This document shows positions 35,799-47,007 of a DNA stretch of 64,000 nucleotides, piece by piece. Below the pieces are notes generated by a model. That model ran no database searches and was not told where the DNA came from. It was given only the letters and a program-made list of their open reading frames with translations. The DNA is from Trichosphaerium sp. ATCC 40318 (taxonomy: Eukaryota; Discosea; Flabellinia; Trichosidae), in the NCBI GenBank assembly GCA_038496445.1, contig JALMLS010000577.1, positions 124,001-188,000 on the forward strand, given 5' to 3'. How positions within the stretch are numbered: the first letter of the stretch is position 1; each line of letters begins with the position of its first letter. A program made the translations under genes and the position numbers.

Positions 35799-37051
35799 TC
35801 AGTTTTGTCGTAATGTGTACTTTTTGATGTGGAATAAGCCAGTCACAACATTGTTTATCTGTTGTGCTTGCTCAAAGATGAGTAGCCTTTGTGGCAGAAC
35901 TCGTGCATAGCGCCGTGGTACACGTGTAGGTGAGGCTTGACTTGCTGCAGCAACAACCTATAATACAATGACAAGAGTCAATAAATGAAGACCAAGAGGC
36001 ATATGATGAACGTACCATTGGGAATAACAAGGAAGATAGCCCCCATTTTAGGAGTCCTGGTAAGAAAAAGGCTGTAGTGAGGGGTAGACCAAAGCCTATA
36101 AAGTATATCCAGTGGTACTCAAAATATATAAACAGAGATTTCATTCGACGCAATGGTTCCTGAGCTGGAAAGTTTACACTCCACCTTGAAAAGCAATATG
36201 TAAATAGAAGCAGTTTACAGCGTCAAAGGACATGTATCATACCTGTATTGGAAGCACCAGAGGGAAAATAGCCAACAAAAGAAAATGCCTTTGACAACGA
36301 GACCCAAGAACGGAACCAGTCCAAACAGGAGTGCCACTAATGTGAAACTAGTGTAAAATACAAACATGTATATCGATACAGCAGTATGTTGGATGTATCT
36401 AAAGACGTCTTGTGGTAAGTTGTCAAAAGTTTTCGAAAAGAGTTCCTACAGGTACAACGTACAGTTTTGGGTCGTTTGTGGGCGCTGGCGTTTTCCCTGG
36501 CGCAGCCGTTGGTTTGTTGACTAGTGTCACAATTGACAAGTACCTGATTCCGTTTTAGATGGATTTTTAGGCGCGTTGTCAAGCGTACCATTGAGAGTTA
36601 AAATACAGACAAAGAATATTAACTGGAAGGCGCCAGAGTACCTTAAAAGCCTGTGAGGCGGGAGTTACATACAAAATAAGCGTACAATATGCAGTTTACC
36701 GATCATCCAATCAATAATGACAATAAACAGGCTGGGTGTCACGCCTTCGTTGTGTGTATACGCAAATGGAGAGCGTGCCCATTGTAAGACTGGGTATAGC
36801 GTGTAGTTGTAAATTATCCACGTTACAGCAAACAGAAGCCCGTTGAAGAGCACGCAGGTAGCGCACAGGCTTCTGAGCTTCTTGTTTGTCCAAATCGTTT
36901 GCAAAACGTCAAGGCGGCAGGCATCCTTCAATCCATGCAAAAATGCGAGTACACCGCAACGTATTTCTGCTAGTATGTCCCTGACATCGTTGAGGCGACT
37001 GTTTTGCTTTTCCGGCAATTCCAGTTTCTCTTCTGCCTCAAATTCCTGCAT
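35799..37051 (-). CDS. EI24: EI24/EPG-4 family ER membrane protein
   Basis: ER multi-pass protein required for autophagosome maturation in animals (EPG-4). The ATG is at 37051 (MQEFEAEEKLELPEK). GVLAFLHGLKDACRLDVLQ is followed by the first helices (CVLFNGLLFAVTWIIYNYTLYPVLQW). The middle exon gives DNLPQDVFRYIQHTAVSIYM and FGLVPFLGLVVKGIFFCWLFSLWCFQYRW. The most conserved part is LFIYFEYHWIYFIGFGLPLT...LLFPM, equivalent to the human NWPYYFGFGLP block. The C-terminal exon (RVPRRYARVLPQRLLIFEQA) ends at 35799. Neighbours are not co-functional, but ATG7 and NPRL2 lie 22-26 kb away. Confidence 0.85.
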
Positions 37052-37190
37052 AACGCCCTACAGGAACCACAGTTAATGATTGCCTTCCCTTTGTGGTTTG
37101 TGAAATCAAGCGAATAACGTGGACTATTTTTTTGCAAGTTTATTCGTGGTTGGTGATAGGAACTCAATTTTGTAACCTTGATGCTGATCA

Positions 37191-37937
37191 TCACTTGCCA
37201 AAAGCCCCCATGCGCTCAGCAAAGCGCGCTTGGGAGGCCTTTTTCTCCTGTTGTCTTTTGCGCTCCTCGCGTTCCTCCTTGCGCAAAGCTGCTGCTTTCT
37301 TACAAACAATGTCAGTGCCAAGTTGGATTGGAATCAGAAGGCGTACTTTGACTGCTTCTCGCTGCTCCTCTTCAGTGGTACCTTGGGCGTCTCGTATTTT
37401 TTCTTCAAATTTACTGGGCGCAACTATTATTGCACGTGCTATAGTAACAATACGTACCGTGCTTGACTCGCCATAGCAGAGTTTTCAACGTGTTTTAGTA
37501 GTACGATTGGTTTCTTGCCTTCTGGAGGATAGCACGCCTAGGTGGCAATTAAAGTCTTGTCCTTAAAAAAATTGTTTCTGCTTACCATCATAAAATCGTT
37601 AAAATTTATGGTTTGTGTGCCGCTTGTATCTATTTCCTCTGTGACAAGTGTCAATAATGACTGTAAACTGATACATTAGTTTTAACACTTACTGATCCAC
37701 TTGATGGTCTGCACGTGCGTCATTGTCTTGCCAAGGGCTTCTAACAGCCTCTTGATTTCGAAGAGATCCAAAGTATCTACGATTACGTTAAACTTGCTTG
37801 AGGTAGTAGTATTTACCATCTGAATTAGCATCGAATCTTGTAAACTCCTCTTGGCATTTCAAAATGTGTTGCTTTGCCATGTACGGATACACTTTGCGCA
37901 CTTCATCTACTGTACTTCGTACTGTTAGGTGAGACAT
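37191..37937 (-). CDS. EF-hand protein, EFHD1/2 (swiprosin)-like
   Basis: Calcium-binding protein. The ATG is at 37937 (MSHLTVRSTVDEVRKVYPYM). A first EF-hand helix ends EEFTRFDANSDG with the D-x-N-x-D start of a loop. LDLFEIKRLLEALGKTMTHVQTIKW follows, and a second loop (EEIDTSGTQTINFNDFMM) has D-x-S-x-T in place of the acidic set, so it may bind calcium weakly. The C-terminal coiled coil KFEEKIRDAQG...LRKEEREERKRQQEKKASQARF ends at MGAFGK (37191). It matches the KFE...ERKREEEERR tail of EFHD2. Introns separate nearly every segment, so exact joins are approximate. Confidence 0.75.
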
Positions 37938-38115
37938 TGTTCGAGGTAATAAAGCGGTTGAAGGTTTGCTACTAGGTTAAGTAGAGTGTACACGTGTTTT
38001 TAAAGTTGGGCAAATCTACAAGCCGTAATACCGTTTATAGCTTTGTAGTCAAAGGAAACCTGCTTACAGTCTACCAGACCTTAATCAACCCAAATTATTT
38101 AGCGGTTATCCATCA
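37938..38115. promoter_or_regulatory. Divergent promoter, EFHD-like and CENP-I
   Basis: 178 bp between opposed start codons. CACGTG occurs near 37991. No TATA-like box is obvious. Confidence 0.4.
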
Positions 38116-41100
38116 ATGGAAGTGGAAGAGCCCGCACCAGCGGGACTGGATACGTTAGAAACGAAAATTGTGGCAGTTTCGAATTTAACAGATTCAATAT
38201 GTACAATAATGAGTGCGTATTAATACTTTGTGTTATTTCTAAACGTTTCAGATGGTTTTGAAGGCGATGAGCATGTTAAATTAAAGAAGGAAACAAAAGA
38301 TAGATTAAAGCAACTCACGAGCGATCTACGTGAATTATCAGACCGCGTTGGTGTAGATGAAACCCAATTAAACAGTCTGGCCGAGTTTGTTTCAACTCTC
38401 GCTAGACAAGGTAAAATCACGCCTAAAACTATCTCTCACACCACCTAGACTGTGCACTGGCCTCTAGCGTGTTACGTTGTATGACACCTCGTGGTTCTGT
38501 TGATGCTGAAGCCGTATTACAATTAATGGGCGGATTCTTAGGTACAAAACAACATACAATTTAACGCGCGTTATTTTGAAAAAAAAAAGCGTGGTTGCAC
38601 GTTTTTGTACTCCTTCAATCTGTAATGCTCAAAATATCAGCGTGCCCAGGTAAACTTCAACGACAAATATTGAAATGGATTGTTCTAATTCAAGATCTTA
38701 TCAAAGACAGGCACGTGACATGCTTTTCGTGTCAAATTTATTTTGGCGTTCTAAGGCTCACAACGCACCCTTAGTAAAACACCAAACAGCGTTATGGATA
38801 GTCTGTATGGTGTATTTTTCCATTACATTGGTCACAATTCGTTGAGGTAATAAAATGAAATGAATTAATGGTTAGACATACATTAACCCTTATTTCAACG
38901 CTATAGGCAGTGGTTATGTCACATCCTTTATAGACTTACACGTGAGAAGCATGTGAAACCTTGGAGAGTGAGGCGTCTTTATGTTTCAGCAGAGAGAGGT
39001 GGCGGCTCAGAGCCTTGGGTTGGTCGATTGTTATGGTTGTATAAACAATTCAGAAAGGACATTGTCATATATTCTGACGCACAACGATCTACTCAAAACC
39101 CTCATTTCAAGGTAAACATAGCTTATCACTATGTATATTGCTAATCATTGCACTTTTTCAGTGCCCTGATATCACGTGGTACAGTAAAATTATGAACATT
39201 CAAGCCAATTTGATGGATGCGCCATCTCGGGGTGACACAGCAGGGTTCTTGGCTCAACAACAAACAACATTGCGGTGGCGTGATAAAATAAACGAAACTA
39301 CCAGCCGCAAGCGTACAAGATCCTCAACCGGTCGTAGGGGTAAATCATTAGTTGTAGCACCAACCTACAGGCACGATAATAAATACAAAGGATAATTAGC
39401 ATTGTGATGTATTCTCGTTAATTATTGACATTTAGGCGTCACAACAAACGTGTTCCATTGGCACGTATAAATACAATCCAAGATTTTGTACAGCACATGC
39501 ATTGCATCGAACTTCCGTCAGCACTCCAAAACCACAGTAACAATAGATTCTTTCAACATTACATTATGCTCACTAAGGATTGTACGCACTACTATCAAAC
39601 TAGCTGCCTCTATCTAAACACAGTTTTTTGTAGCAAGCGCAATCAGTCGTATCTCTAACTGGGCAAACTTTGCATTGACACATACATTCTTTTGGGCTGG
39701 TACACAAAAGGATCAACCGATGAGATGGAAGTATTTACCATTGTTGGTGAACAAGATCAGAAACTTTCAGGATGGATGTGATGCTAGCCTACCGAGGATA
39801 CTCAATTTCCTCTGTAGCTTTTTCAAGACATGGGATGGTAGGGATATGATTGACGCAATCCTGCCCCTCATTGAGTTATTACGCCCTATGCCTTTCCACC
39901 AACTCTACGCCAAAATATTACATCCAATTGGACGTGTAGTTCTGTCTGCAGAGCCTACTACTAAAGCCAAAATTCTGAGAACATACACCCACCTTTTGAA
40001 GCATTGGTTAAGCAGGGACTGGCTCCAACCATCTAACACCGGGTACTTTATTTAGTTTGTGAGTATGTACAATGATTTAATTATTCTTCTTTATAGTCTT
40101 CTGGATCGTGTAGACCAATCCCTTGATTACCATCGAGCTTTGTATGACTTTATTCAATACTATGATAAACTAGCGCTTGCATGCTTACAGCTTGAATCTG
40201 ATAATGTAATTGTGCACGATGCTGTACTATCCTTTTACGAAGTGGTAAGTACCCAATTTCTTTTCATTTTTTTGCATGTTATTTCTCGAATATTGACTTG
40301 ACGGTTTTGGTAGGTCTCATCTTTGCATTGCGGTTACGATATTCCTTTTGTAACACCTCCATCTACTGGCATCGTTTACAGGTACGAGACTTTGAATTAT
40401 GTAGGGTAGTCGCTAACACTTAAAAAAAGGTCATTATTGCAAGCCAGTGCGATGCCTGTGTCGCGCATTTGTGGTATCTTAGCCGCGTATAAGAGCGAGT
40501 TTGGAAAACTTAGTCAATCCATGCAAAATGTGGGTACTTGTACGTATCTCTGAGCGCAATATTTCTGTTTCAAGGCTGACTAGTTTATCCATTTCAAGTG
40601 TGTCCTTTATCGTTCCACAACGGAAGTGAAAAGATTGAGGTTCTTAATGGGTTCATTTGGGAATTTTGTTCAGCGTTGTGGCGTAACCGTTTATTTGTGC
40701 AAGATGCAAATCAATCGTTTGAACAAAACTTTATTCTTCCAAGGTAATTAATTGCCTTTTAGATATCTCAAATCAGCAACACATACTTACCACTTTTTAT
40801 TTAATTAGAGAAGTGATGGAGAAGCTTCACTATCCTTCAATCCAATACGCCCTTTCATTGCCACGTGCCACTTCGTTGATTTCGCTTGCTGGGCAGTTTT
40901 ACGAACAACAGCACCCAGACACACCTTCAGACTTTTATTTGCATAAGGTAACTAGAACTCAAGAAGGAAGCGTAAACCAACATGTTGATTAACACCTGAT
41001 TTTAGGAAATGAAGAACAAGAATGAATACATTGAGTATCTAAAGGACAGAGGCTGTATTGGTTTATACGACTTTTTGCACACGTTCATAGGGTCTCTCGT

Positions 41101-41131
41101 GCGCAGACGCGATCAGCCACAAAACGATTAA
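38116..41131 (+). CDS. CENPI: Inner kinetochore protein CENP-I/Mis6
   Basis: HEAT-repeat subunit of the constitutive centromere-associated network that helps hold CENP-A chromatin. The ATG is at 38116 (MEVEEPAPAGLDTLETK). LNSLAEFVSTLARQ and CPGKLQRQILKWIVLIQDLI lead to the family's best-conserved block, LCHILYRLTREKHVKPWRVRRL, then GRLLWLYKQFRKDIVIYSD and TWYSKIM. A basic low-complexity insert (SRKRTRSSTGRRGKS) follows. Later exons give LPRILNFLCSFFKTW, PFHQLYAKILHPIGRVVLS, LLDRVDQSLDYHRALYDFIQ, LNGFIWEFCSALWRNRLF, SIQYALSLPRATSLISLA and EYIEYLKDRGCIGLYDFL, ending at 41131. About 12 introns of 40-60 nt are inferred. Confidence 0.85.
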
Positions 41132-41355
41132 GCCTGGATGTATTTAATACACAACTATTTGTAAAGAAAACAAAACATCATCCATCAGTAAATCTGTTTC
41201 TTGTGTTAAATCTGTATTCTGAAGGACTGAAGACGTATTGTCGTAAGTCCTCTGAGAGCAGCCGAATAAACAAGAGCGTCACGAGAAATTTTCTCGTGTT
41301 TACTCAACTTTACTTGACTGACTACGACTCTTTCTCCGTTTGACACTTAGAAGGC

Positions 41356-43857
41356 ATGCCGTACTATGCTTGCATACTAAAACAGTCGTCAGTGCCAGTT
41401 GATTCATCAACTGACGTGTACGAGAAAAGAGAAGCATGCAAGCTAGACTGTTTACAATTTACAGCCAGAGAAGTGCGCGAAAACGCATGTAAATGGTTCG
41501 TGGCGAACATTAAACCACTTTTGAGCGATCGTAACACAAAAGAATGGAATTCAACTAAACAAGCTAAAGTACCAAAATTAGTCTTACACGCGTTATCGTT
41601 GATACTGGAGATGATGGGTACGCTTTATAATAGTTATTGTGTAAAAAAGCTCAAATAATGTATTAGTATCTTCTGGCATGGCTGGCGAATGTATTTATGA
41701 TGTTCTCGTTATTAAAACAATGTTAATGGCAGTTATGGAGTTGATGGGTTCCTTACAGGAAAAGGCAGCCGCTACATGCGCGTACTACAACAGATTCGCA
41801 TGGGAGATCCATAGTTATTACGCCAGACTTAAAAAACCGCTTGCTTCTTCTGTCTACACAAAAGGCGTTGACGACCTCGCATCCTCAGTTCTACCCAAAC
41901 GAAACACAACGCAGAAACAAAATGAAAACATGATGACAATGGATGATCCAGTAGTACGTTTTTGAGAACAATATATATTGTTCTTTACTCAAGCAATGAA
42001 GGGCTGGGCAATATGGGGCGAGGTGTTTCTCAAGCTAGCTCGAAACTTTCTTATGCCACAGACAAAGTCCCAAGTCAGGCTTTACCTCGACACTGTCGAC
42101 AAGGCAGTTAACAAATTTAATAGAGGCCTTACTGTGCGTTATATCAAAGACAACGGCGTTTAAAAAGTAATGGCCTGCTAGGTATTGAAGCACATTGAGA
42201 AGTCGCAGCCCACAGCCACTGTACGCTCAAATTTCAAGCTAAAAATATGCAAGTTAGAACATTCCCTGACAACCACTGCTATAGGCAGCCATGCGACACA
42301 CCAAACAGAAACTGCAGTGTGGCCTTGGTTACGCTCTTTTTTTGCGAGCACGTGCAACTCGCGGCGATGAACAAAGAAGGTATTGGTTGCCCTTTTCTAC
42401 TCCAATCAAGAAGTTGTTATCAGTGTCTAATTTTTATGGTTTTAGCCTCCTAGTGGCAGCAAAGAAAGCATTGAATGATGCTGAACGCATTAGACCTTCA
42501 TCAAACAGTACTTACAACTTGGCATGCGTTACAGCACTTCTTGGTCAACACTATGAAACAAAGCGTGCGTTAACTTCAACAGCTCCTTATTTAAACAAAG
42601 CTGGTTTGGGTAATTGTGATTGTAGAGTGGTTAGAAATTTGCGTTAAGGATTCTACTCTACCTCCACGTGAGCTACTTCGTGTGGACCGTGATCTTAAGA
42701 GTATTCGTAATGTAAGTTGGTTCAAAGCAATCCTAACAGCACCACAGCCTTCCCTCGGTACGTAAAATGTACTGTGAAGCGCAACATCTTTTTTCTAATT
42801 ACTTAATTCAGAAGAATCACACTATCTCGGAGGCACAGTATTGAATGGTCCCCTCCAGGAACCACAAGTACGTCTATTTCTTTGATAGTGATTATTGCAT
42901 CTTTATACATTCATTGCACTCACATTGCAAACCAGGAGGAGGAAGAGGTTGCTGTACCAACACTAACAGCCAGTTTGGCACATCACCTTACACATGATCA
43001 CGAACTAAACAAATTACAAGCATCCCTGTTGCGAGAAGGTATGTCATCCTCCCCGCATTTATAAAAATGTTAAACTACCCATCGCCAAATTGGAACTCAA
43101 TGGCTTGTTATGCAGGTTTCTCTGTGGCAACAGTGATGGACATGATTCGAGAAGTGTATCAAGGCAAAAAGTTGCAAGAGCGCGATCAACAGCGGATACG
43201 TGCAAACAAAATAAGGCTTCAGAAGAGGTTAACAGCCGCCGGGTATAAGATCAAACGAGAGGTTCCAGCGTGCGTACTAAGCAATCACATTTTTTGCAAA
43301 GTTACTAATTCATGAGGGCAGAGACGGTAACTGCCAGATGTACAGCATAAGCGATCAGGTACAAAAAAAAACCCGTACGATTTACAGGGACTGACGTGTC
43401 TTTCTAGCTGTTTGATACCCCTTCACATCATGTATACGTAAGAAACACTATAGTTTCGTGGCTACGGAATAATCCAACATGGACACTGGTAATTACTTTC
43501 TAAGATGAGGTTCCTTTAATTAACAAGACTCTTTGTTCTAGCCTAATGGTGCAAAAATGACAGATTTTGTTCACAACCAAACATGGGGTGCGTATTGCGA
43601 TGAAATGTCACGCCATGCTATATGGGGAGATCACTTGACTTTGATTGCAGCATCACAGGTATGTCTATCAAATATTTTCTATGGTTGTATGCTCAATGCT
43701 CAAGGTGTTTGGATGTGTTATCAAAGTTGTTTCAAGCGTTGAAGGGGATAACTTTATTACAGAAGTACGACCTTCGATCATCAAAAGCGAAAAACAAATC
43801 TTACTGGCTCACTACGCCGAGTTTCACTATGACTCGGTTTGTAAAATCACTCAATAA
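41356..43857 (+). CDS. TPR-containing OTU-domain deubiquitinase (single-gene model)
   Basis: The ATG is at 41356 (MPYYACILKQSSVPVD). The N-terminal 300 residues are all-helical and unrecognised (LYLDTVDKAVNKFNRGL). A TPR-like stretch follows: LQCGLGYALFLRARATRG, VAAKKALNDAERIRPSS, STYNLACVTALLGQ and LLRVDRDLKSIRNVSWF. Introns at 42758-42811 and 42868-42935 then join in frame to an acidic linker and a helical lead (QERDQQRIRANKIRLQKRL). The OTU cysteine protease domain has GRDGNCQMYSISDQLF (catalytic Cys), HHVYVRNTIVSWLRNN, WGDHLTLIAASQ and LLAHYAEFHYDS (catalytic His), stop 43857. No in-frame ATG lies between the TPR part and the OTU lead except within the latter, which is why I keep one gene. 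Two adjacent genes remain possible. Confidence 0.68.
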
Positions 43858-44205
43858 ATCTTAACATTGATTTATTTGGTTCGACATTTTATCTAGACGC
43901 GGTTTACACAGAATCTCATGGACCTGTGCACCAGATTATTTTCGCACTTCTCAGAAACTTTTGGTACTTGCAAAAGAAGCCAGGACGAATCACGTGGGTG
44001 ATCGATGAAAAGAACGTCTACTCCATTTTTCGAGGCTGCGTTACTTCAACGTCATCTATTCTTTTTTCTTGCTCTTTTGTTCTTCATCCATTTATTTATG
44101 TATGTATTGCCATCAAACCCATAGTGATAGTATGTATTCTCAATCACAAATATTCATTCACTCACCGAATTATCATTCAGTAGTTAATCAACTTTGTTCA
44201 AGTGG
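43858..44205 (+). other. Spacer with an orphan open segment
   Basis: About 350 bp between the OTU gene and the duplicated block. An open stretch near 43895-44040 (FALLRNFWYLQKKPGRITW) has protein-like composition but no start, splice pattern or homolog I can name. It could be an eroded gene or part of a 3' UTR. Confidence 0.35.
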
Positions 44206-44936
44206 ATAAACCGCAACTGAAGCCTTTGTTACCGCATCACATCAGTCAGGAATAATGCTAGCAATATTTTAATGGCAAAAACCAGGTGTTCAACAAAAGA
44301 TTTGTGTCGAGTTTATAAAATCAATCACGGGACAAATGGCATTATTATCGACCCCAACCACATACACATCAACACCTAAATACTACAAATAATGGCAGAC
44401 AATACTAACGACAAGAGGCAACAAAAAGGGTTACCCCAAAGAATTGTACTCACTATCGTCGATGTGATACGTAGAGGAAACTCAACCGCACCAGAACAAA
44501 CATCAATCAACAATGAAGTCATATGGCCAAAACAAATGAATGGAATCTCGTGCAGGATTTAGCTTTTCACAGAAGAATAACGCTGGCATTTGCGCTCCTT
44601 GGTTTCTACACGTCAGACTACGAGTGCATACAGTCTGTCAAAGAAATAGTTAACAAGATGATTAATTCGCTCTGCCTGCCTCCACAAGAGTTTTTCCCAT
44701 ACAAAGACATCCCAGAATCACTTTGTGGAAAAATACGTACTGCGTATTTAAAAGCTCGAGCTCTGTATTTTGTTGATGCAAAACAATGTAAGAAAATGCT
44801 CGCATACACTGCCACAAAGACTAGGGTATCTGCATTCCCGCCACGACGCTTTTTTCCGGAGTGTTCTCGCCTAGCATACACCAACTACGTCGTGTCCTTG
44901 GTATTAGCAAGTGACAAACCTGTACACAGTTAATAA
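44206..44936 (+). repeat. Inverted segmental duplication, copy A
   Basis: Nucleotide-level match, in opposite orientation, to about 55592-56283. Shared stretches run from GCATCACATCAGTCAGGAA through GGGACAAATGGCATTATT and ACCACATACACATCAAC to the coding part. The match begins upstream of the start codon, so it is a DNA duplication and not only protein similarity. The copies are about 11 kb apart. Confidence 0.75.
44393..44933 (+). pseudogene. Lineage-specific AFPPRxxFPE protein, frameshifted copy
   Basis: Starts MADNTNDKRQQKG at 44393 and runs in one frame to INNEVIWPK. The paralog at 55.6-56.1 kb continues WPKPNEWHLIQD, and here the corresponding TNEWNLVQD lies in a different frame, reached by adding one A to the CCAAAACAAATG run near 44530. 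The downstream frame (from 44523) is otherwise intact: RRITLAFALLGFYTS, then SAFPPRRFFPECSRLAYTNYV and the stop at 44933. It also lacks about 40 N-terminal residues of the paralog. Either a pseudogene, a sequencing error in an A run, or translation from the internal ATG at 44523. Function is unknown. Confidence 0.6.
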
Positions 44937-45206
44937 AAAAAACTACAATGGTCATTAAATGCCAAGAAATTGCCAAAAAGTTAATCTTGGTTGATACTCT
45001 TTTCAACGATTTTGCTTTTCAGCCTTTGTAAACTTGATACACGCTATCCTTCAGTGAAAAGGAAGTACTAGTTAACGCCAAGCACTTGTTAAGCAATTAA
45101 AAAAGTATGAAACGTGGCTACAAAAAAAACTGACAGTCTAATAACAAAAAATTTCTGAGGTTTTATTGAATATCAAACCACGTTAACGAATACTTAACAG
45201 TATTTT

Positions 45207-46923
45207 CTAAACTGAAGCGACTGCAGCTTGTGCGGCCTTGTCGAGGTCTGGTTGAGAGACAATAGGCAAGCCTGAGTCAGCCAAAATTTTGGTACCTTCC
45301 TCAACATTTGTACCTAAAACAAAACATGGTTATTCAAAATAACTAATTATGTAGGGGAGATGTACAAAAGGTAACACCACTGTACATACCTTGCAAACGA
45401 ACGACAAGAGGCAAATTAAGGCCAACTTCTTTGACTGCGTTGACAATACCTTGAGCAATAACATCACATCTCATGATACCTCCGAAGATATTGACCAAGA
45501 TGGCTTTAACCTTTTGTACAAAAAATAAGCTCAAAGGGTTTCCTCTGTATCACTAGCGTACTTGAGGGTCAGAAGACACAATCTTGAATGCCTCTGTGAT
45601 CTGCTTTTCGGAAGCTGAACCACCAACATCTTTGACGAGAGTTAGCAAAATACACTTGAAATTATTTTTTGTTGAATATGCTCCACGAACCCAAAAAGTT
45701 AGCTGGTTCTCCATTGTATAGCTTGATAATGTCCATGGTGGCCATGGCTAAACCAGCGCCGTTGACCATACAGCCGATGTTACCAGTCATGCCAATGTAG
45801 TTCAAGTCATGGCTTTCAGCTTCGACCTCACGTGGGTCTTCTTCAGCAGTATCACGCATTTCGTAAATGTTCTTATGACGGAACATGGCGTTATCGTCAA
45901 ATCCAATCTTGGCATCAGCACAGTACACTACAAATAAACGAGTGAGTACAATAAAAATAGAAACAAAAAAACCCCAAAAAGTAAAAAAACACAAAGGGCT
46001 TACCTTGTCCATCTTTGGTCTCAGCAAGAGGGTTGATTTCTACTTGTGTAGCATCAAGATCAATAAATAGTTTGTAGAGGGACTCCATTTGTGTTACGGC
46101 TTGGGAACGGAGGGACTCGTCTGTAAATCCTAGGTTCTCAGCCAAACGTGTCAATTGCTCTGACTTTGGGCCGTTGTTGATGTCAATGTACTCTTTAAAG
46201 ATAGATTCTGGATTCTTTTCTGCTACTTCTTCAATGTCCATACCACCTTGGCTAGAACCCACCATAACTGGTCCATTTGAATCTCTGTCCATTAGAATGG
46301 CGTAGTAGACTTCGCGATGAAGATCTACGGATTCAGCAAGCATCACTTTATTAACGAGTACGCCCTCCTGAAAGAGAATAAGCTTATACGCGTAGCGGTG
46401 CTAATACGAATCGAGACGTACAGCTGCTGTTTGCTTAGTGACGAGTTTGTTACCTAACATGCTTCTGGTGATCTCTGTTGCCTTAGCAGCGCTAATAGGC
46501 TCGTTAGACGCTGTATTCAGCCTCGGACGTACTCGTAGTCAATGACATGCACACCACCCTTGTAGCCAGTGTCAAAAGTACCTTTACCACGCCCACCAGC
46601 AAGGATTTGAGCCTTGATGACGAGTTCACCCTCTATTGTGAGTTAGAAAATTAATGTAGAATAAGCAGTACGCACTGAGATTCTTTACTGCTTCTGGTAC
46701 TTGGTCGGCATTGTCTACAACTCTAAACTTTTGCACACGGGCTCCAAAGTTTTCCAAAAGTTCTTTGGCAGTATACTCTTGGATGTTAAGGTCTCGTTTT
46801 TGAACAACGCGACGCTTGAAAAGAGTGAGATTGTGGCAAGGGCGTAAATCAATTGTAAACCTTAATAGCCTTGGTAGGTGCGTGTACTGATCGGCTGGCG
46901 CGAGAAAAGGTCCTCAAAAGCAT
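45207..46923 (-). CDS. SUCLA2: Succinyl-CoA ligase (ADP-forming) beta subunit, mitochondrial
   Basis: Makes succinate and ATP from succinyl-CoA in the TCA cycle. The ATG is at 46923 with a mitochondrial presequence ([16 protein letters not shown]). [20 protein letters not shown] and [17 protein letters not shown] form the ATP-grasp start. [72 protein letters not shown] and [20 protein letters not shown] (C-terminal CoA-ligase domain) follow. [10 protein letters not shown] and [17 protein letters not shown] end at 45207. Full length for the family. It diverges from SDHB, the next enzyme of the cycle. Confidence 0.94.
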
Positions 46924-47007
46924 TTTAAAATGAACAAGAGCAGAAACAGACAACTTAAAACGAACCACTTTAAGTTTACTCGAGAAACTCATAAAATACT
47001 TACGACA
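46924..47007. promoter_or_regulatory. Shared 84-bp promoter, SUCLA2 and SDHB
   Basis: Only 84 bp separate the two start codons, so the transcription start sites and both 5' UTRs must overlap or be very short. It contains an imperfect inverted repeat, CTTAAAACG...CACTTTAAG (near 46952-46973), that could serve both directions. Shared control of two TCA enzymes is inferred from layout. Confidence 0.55.
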
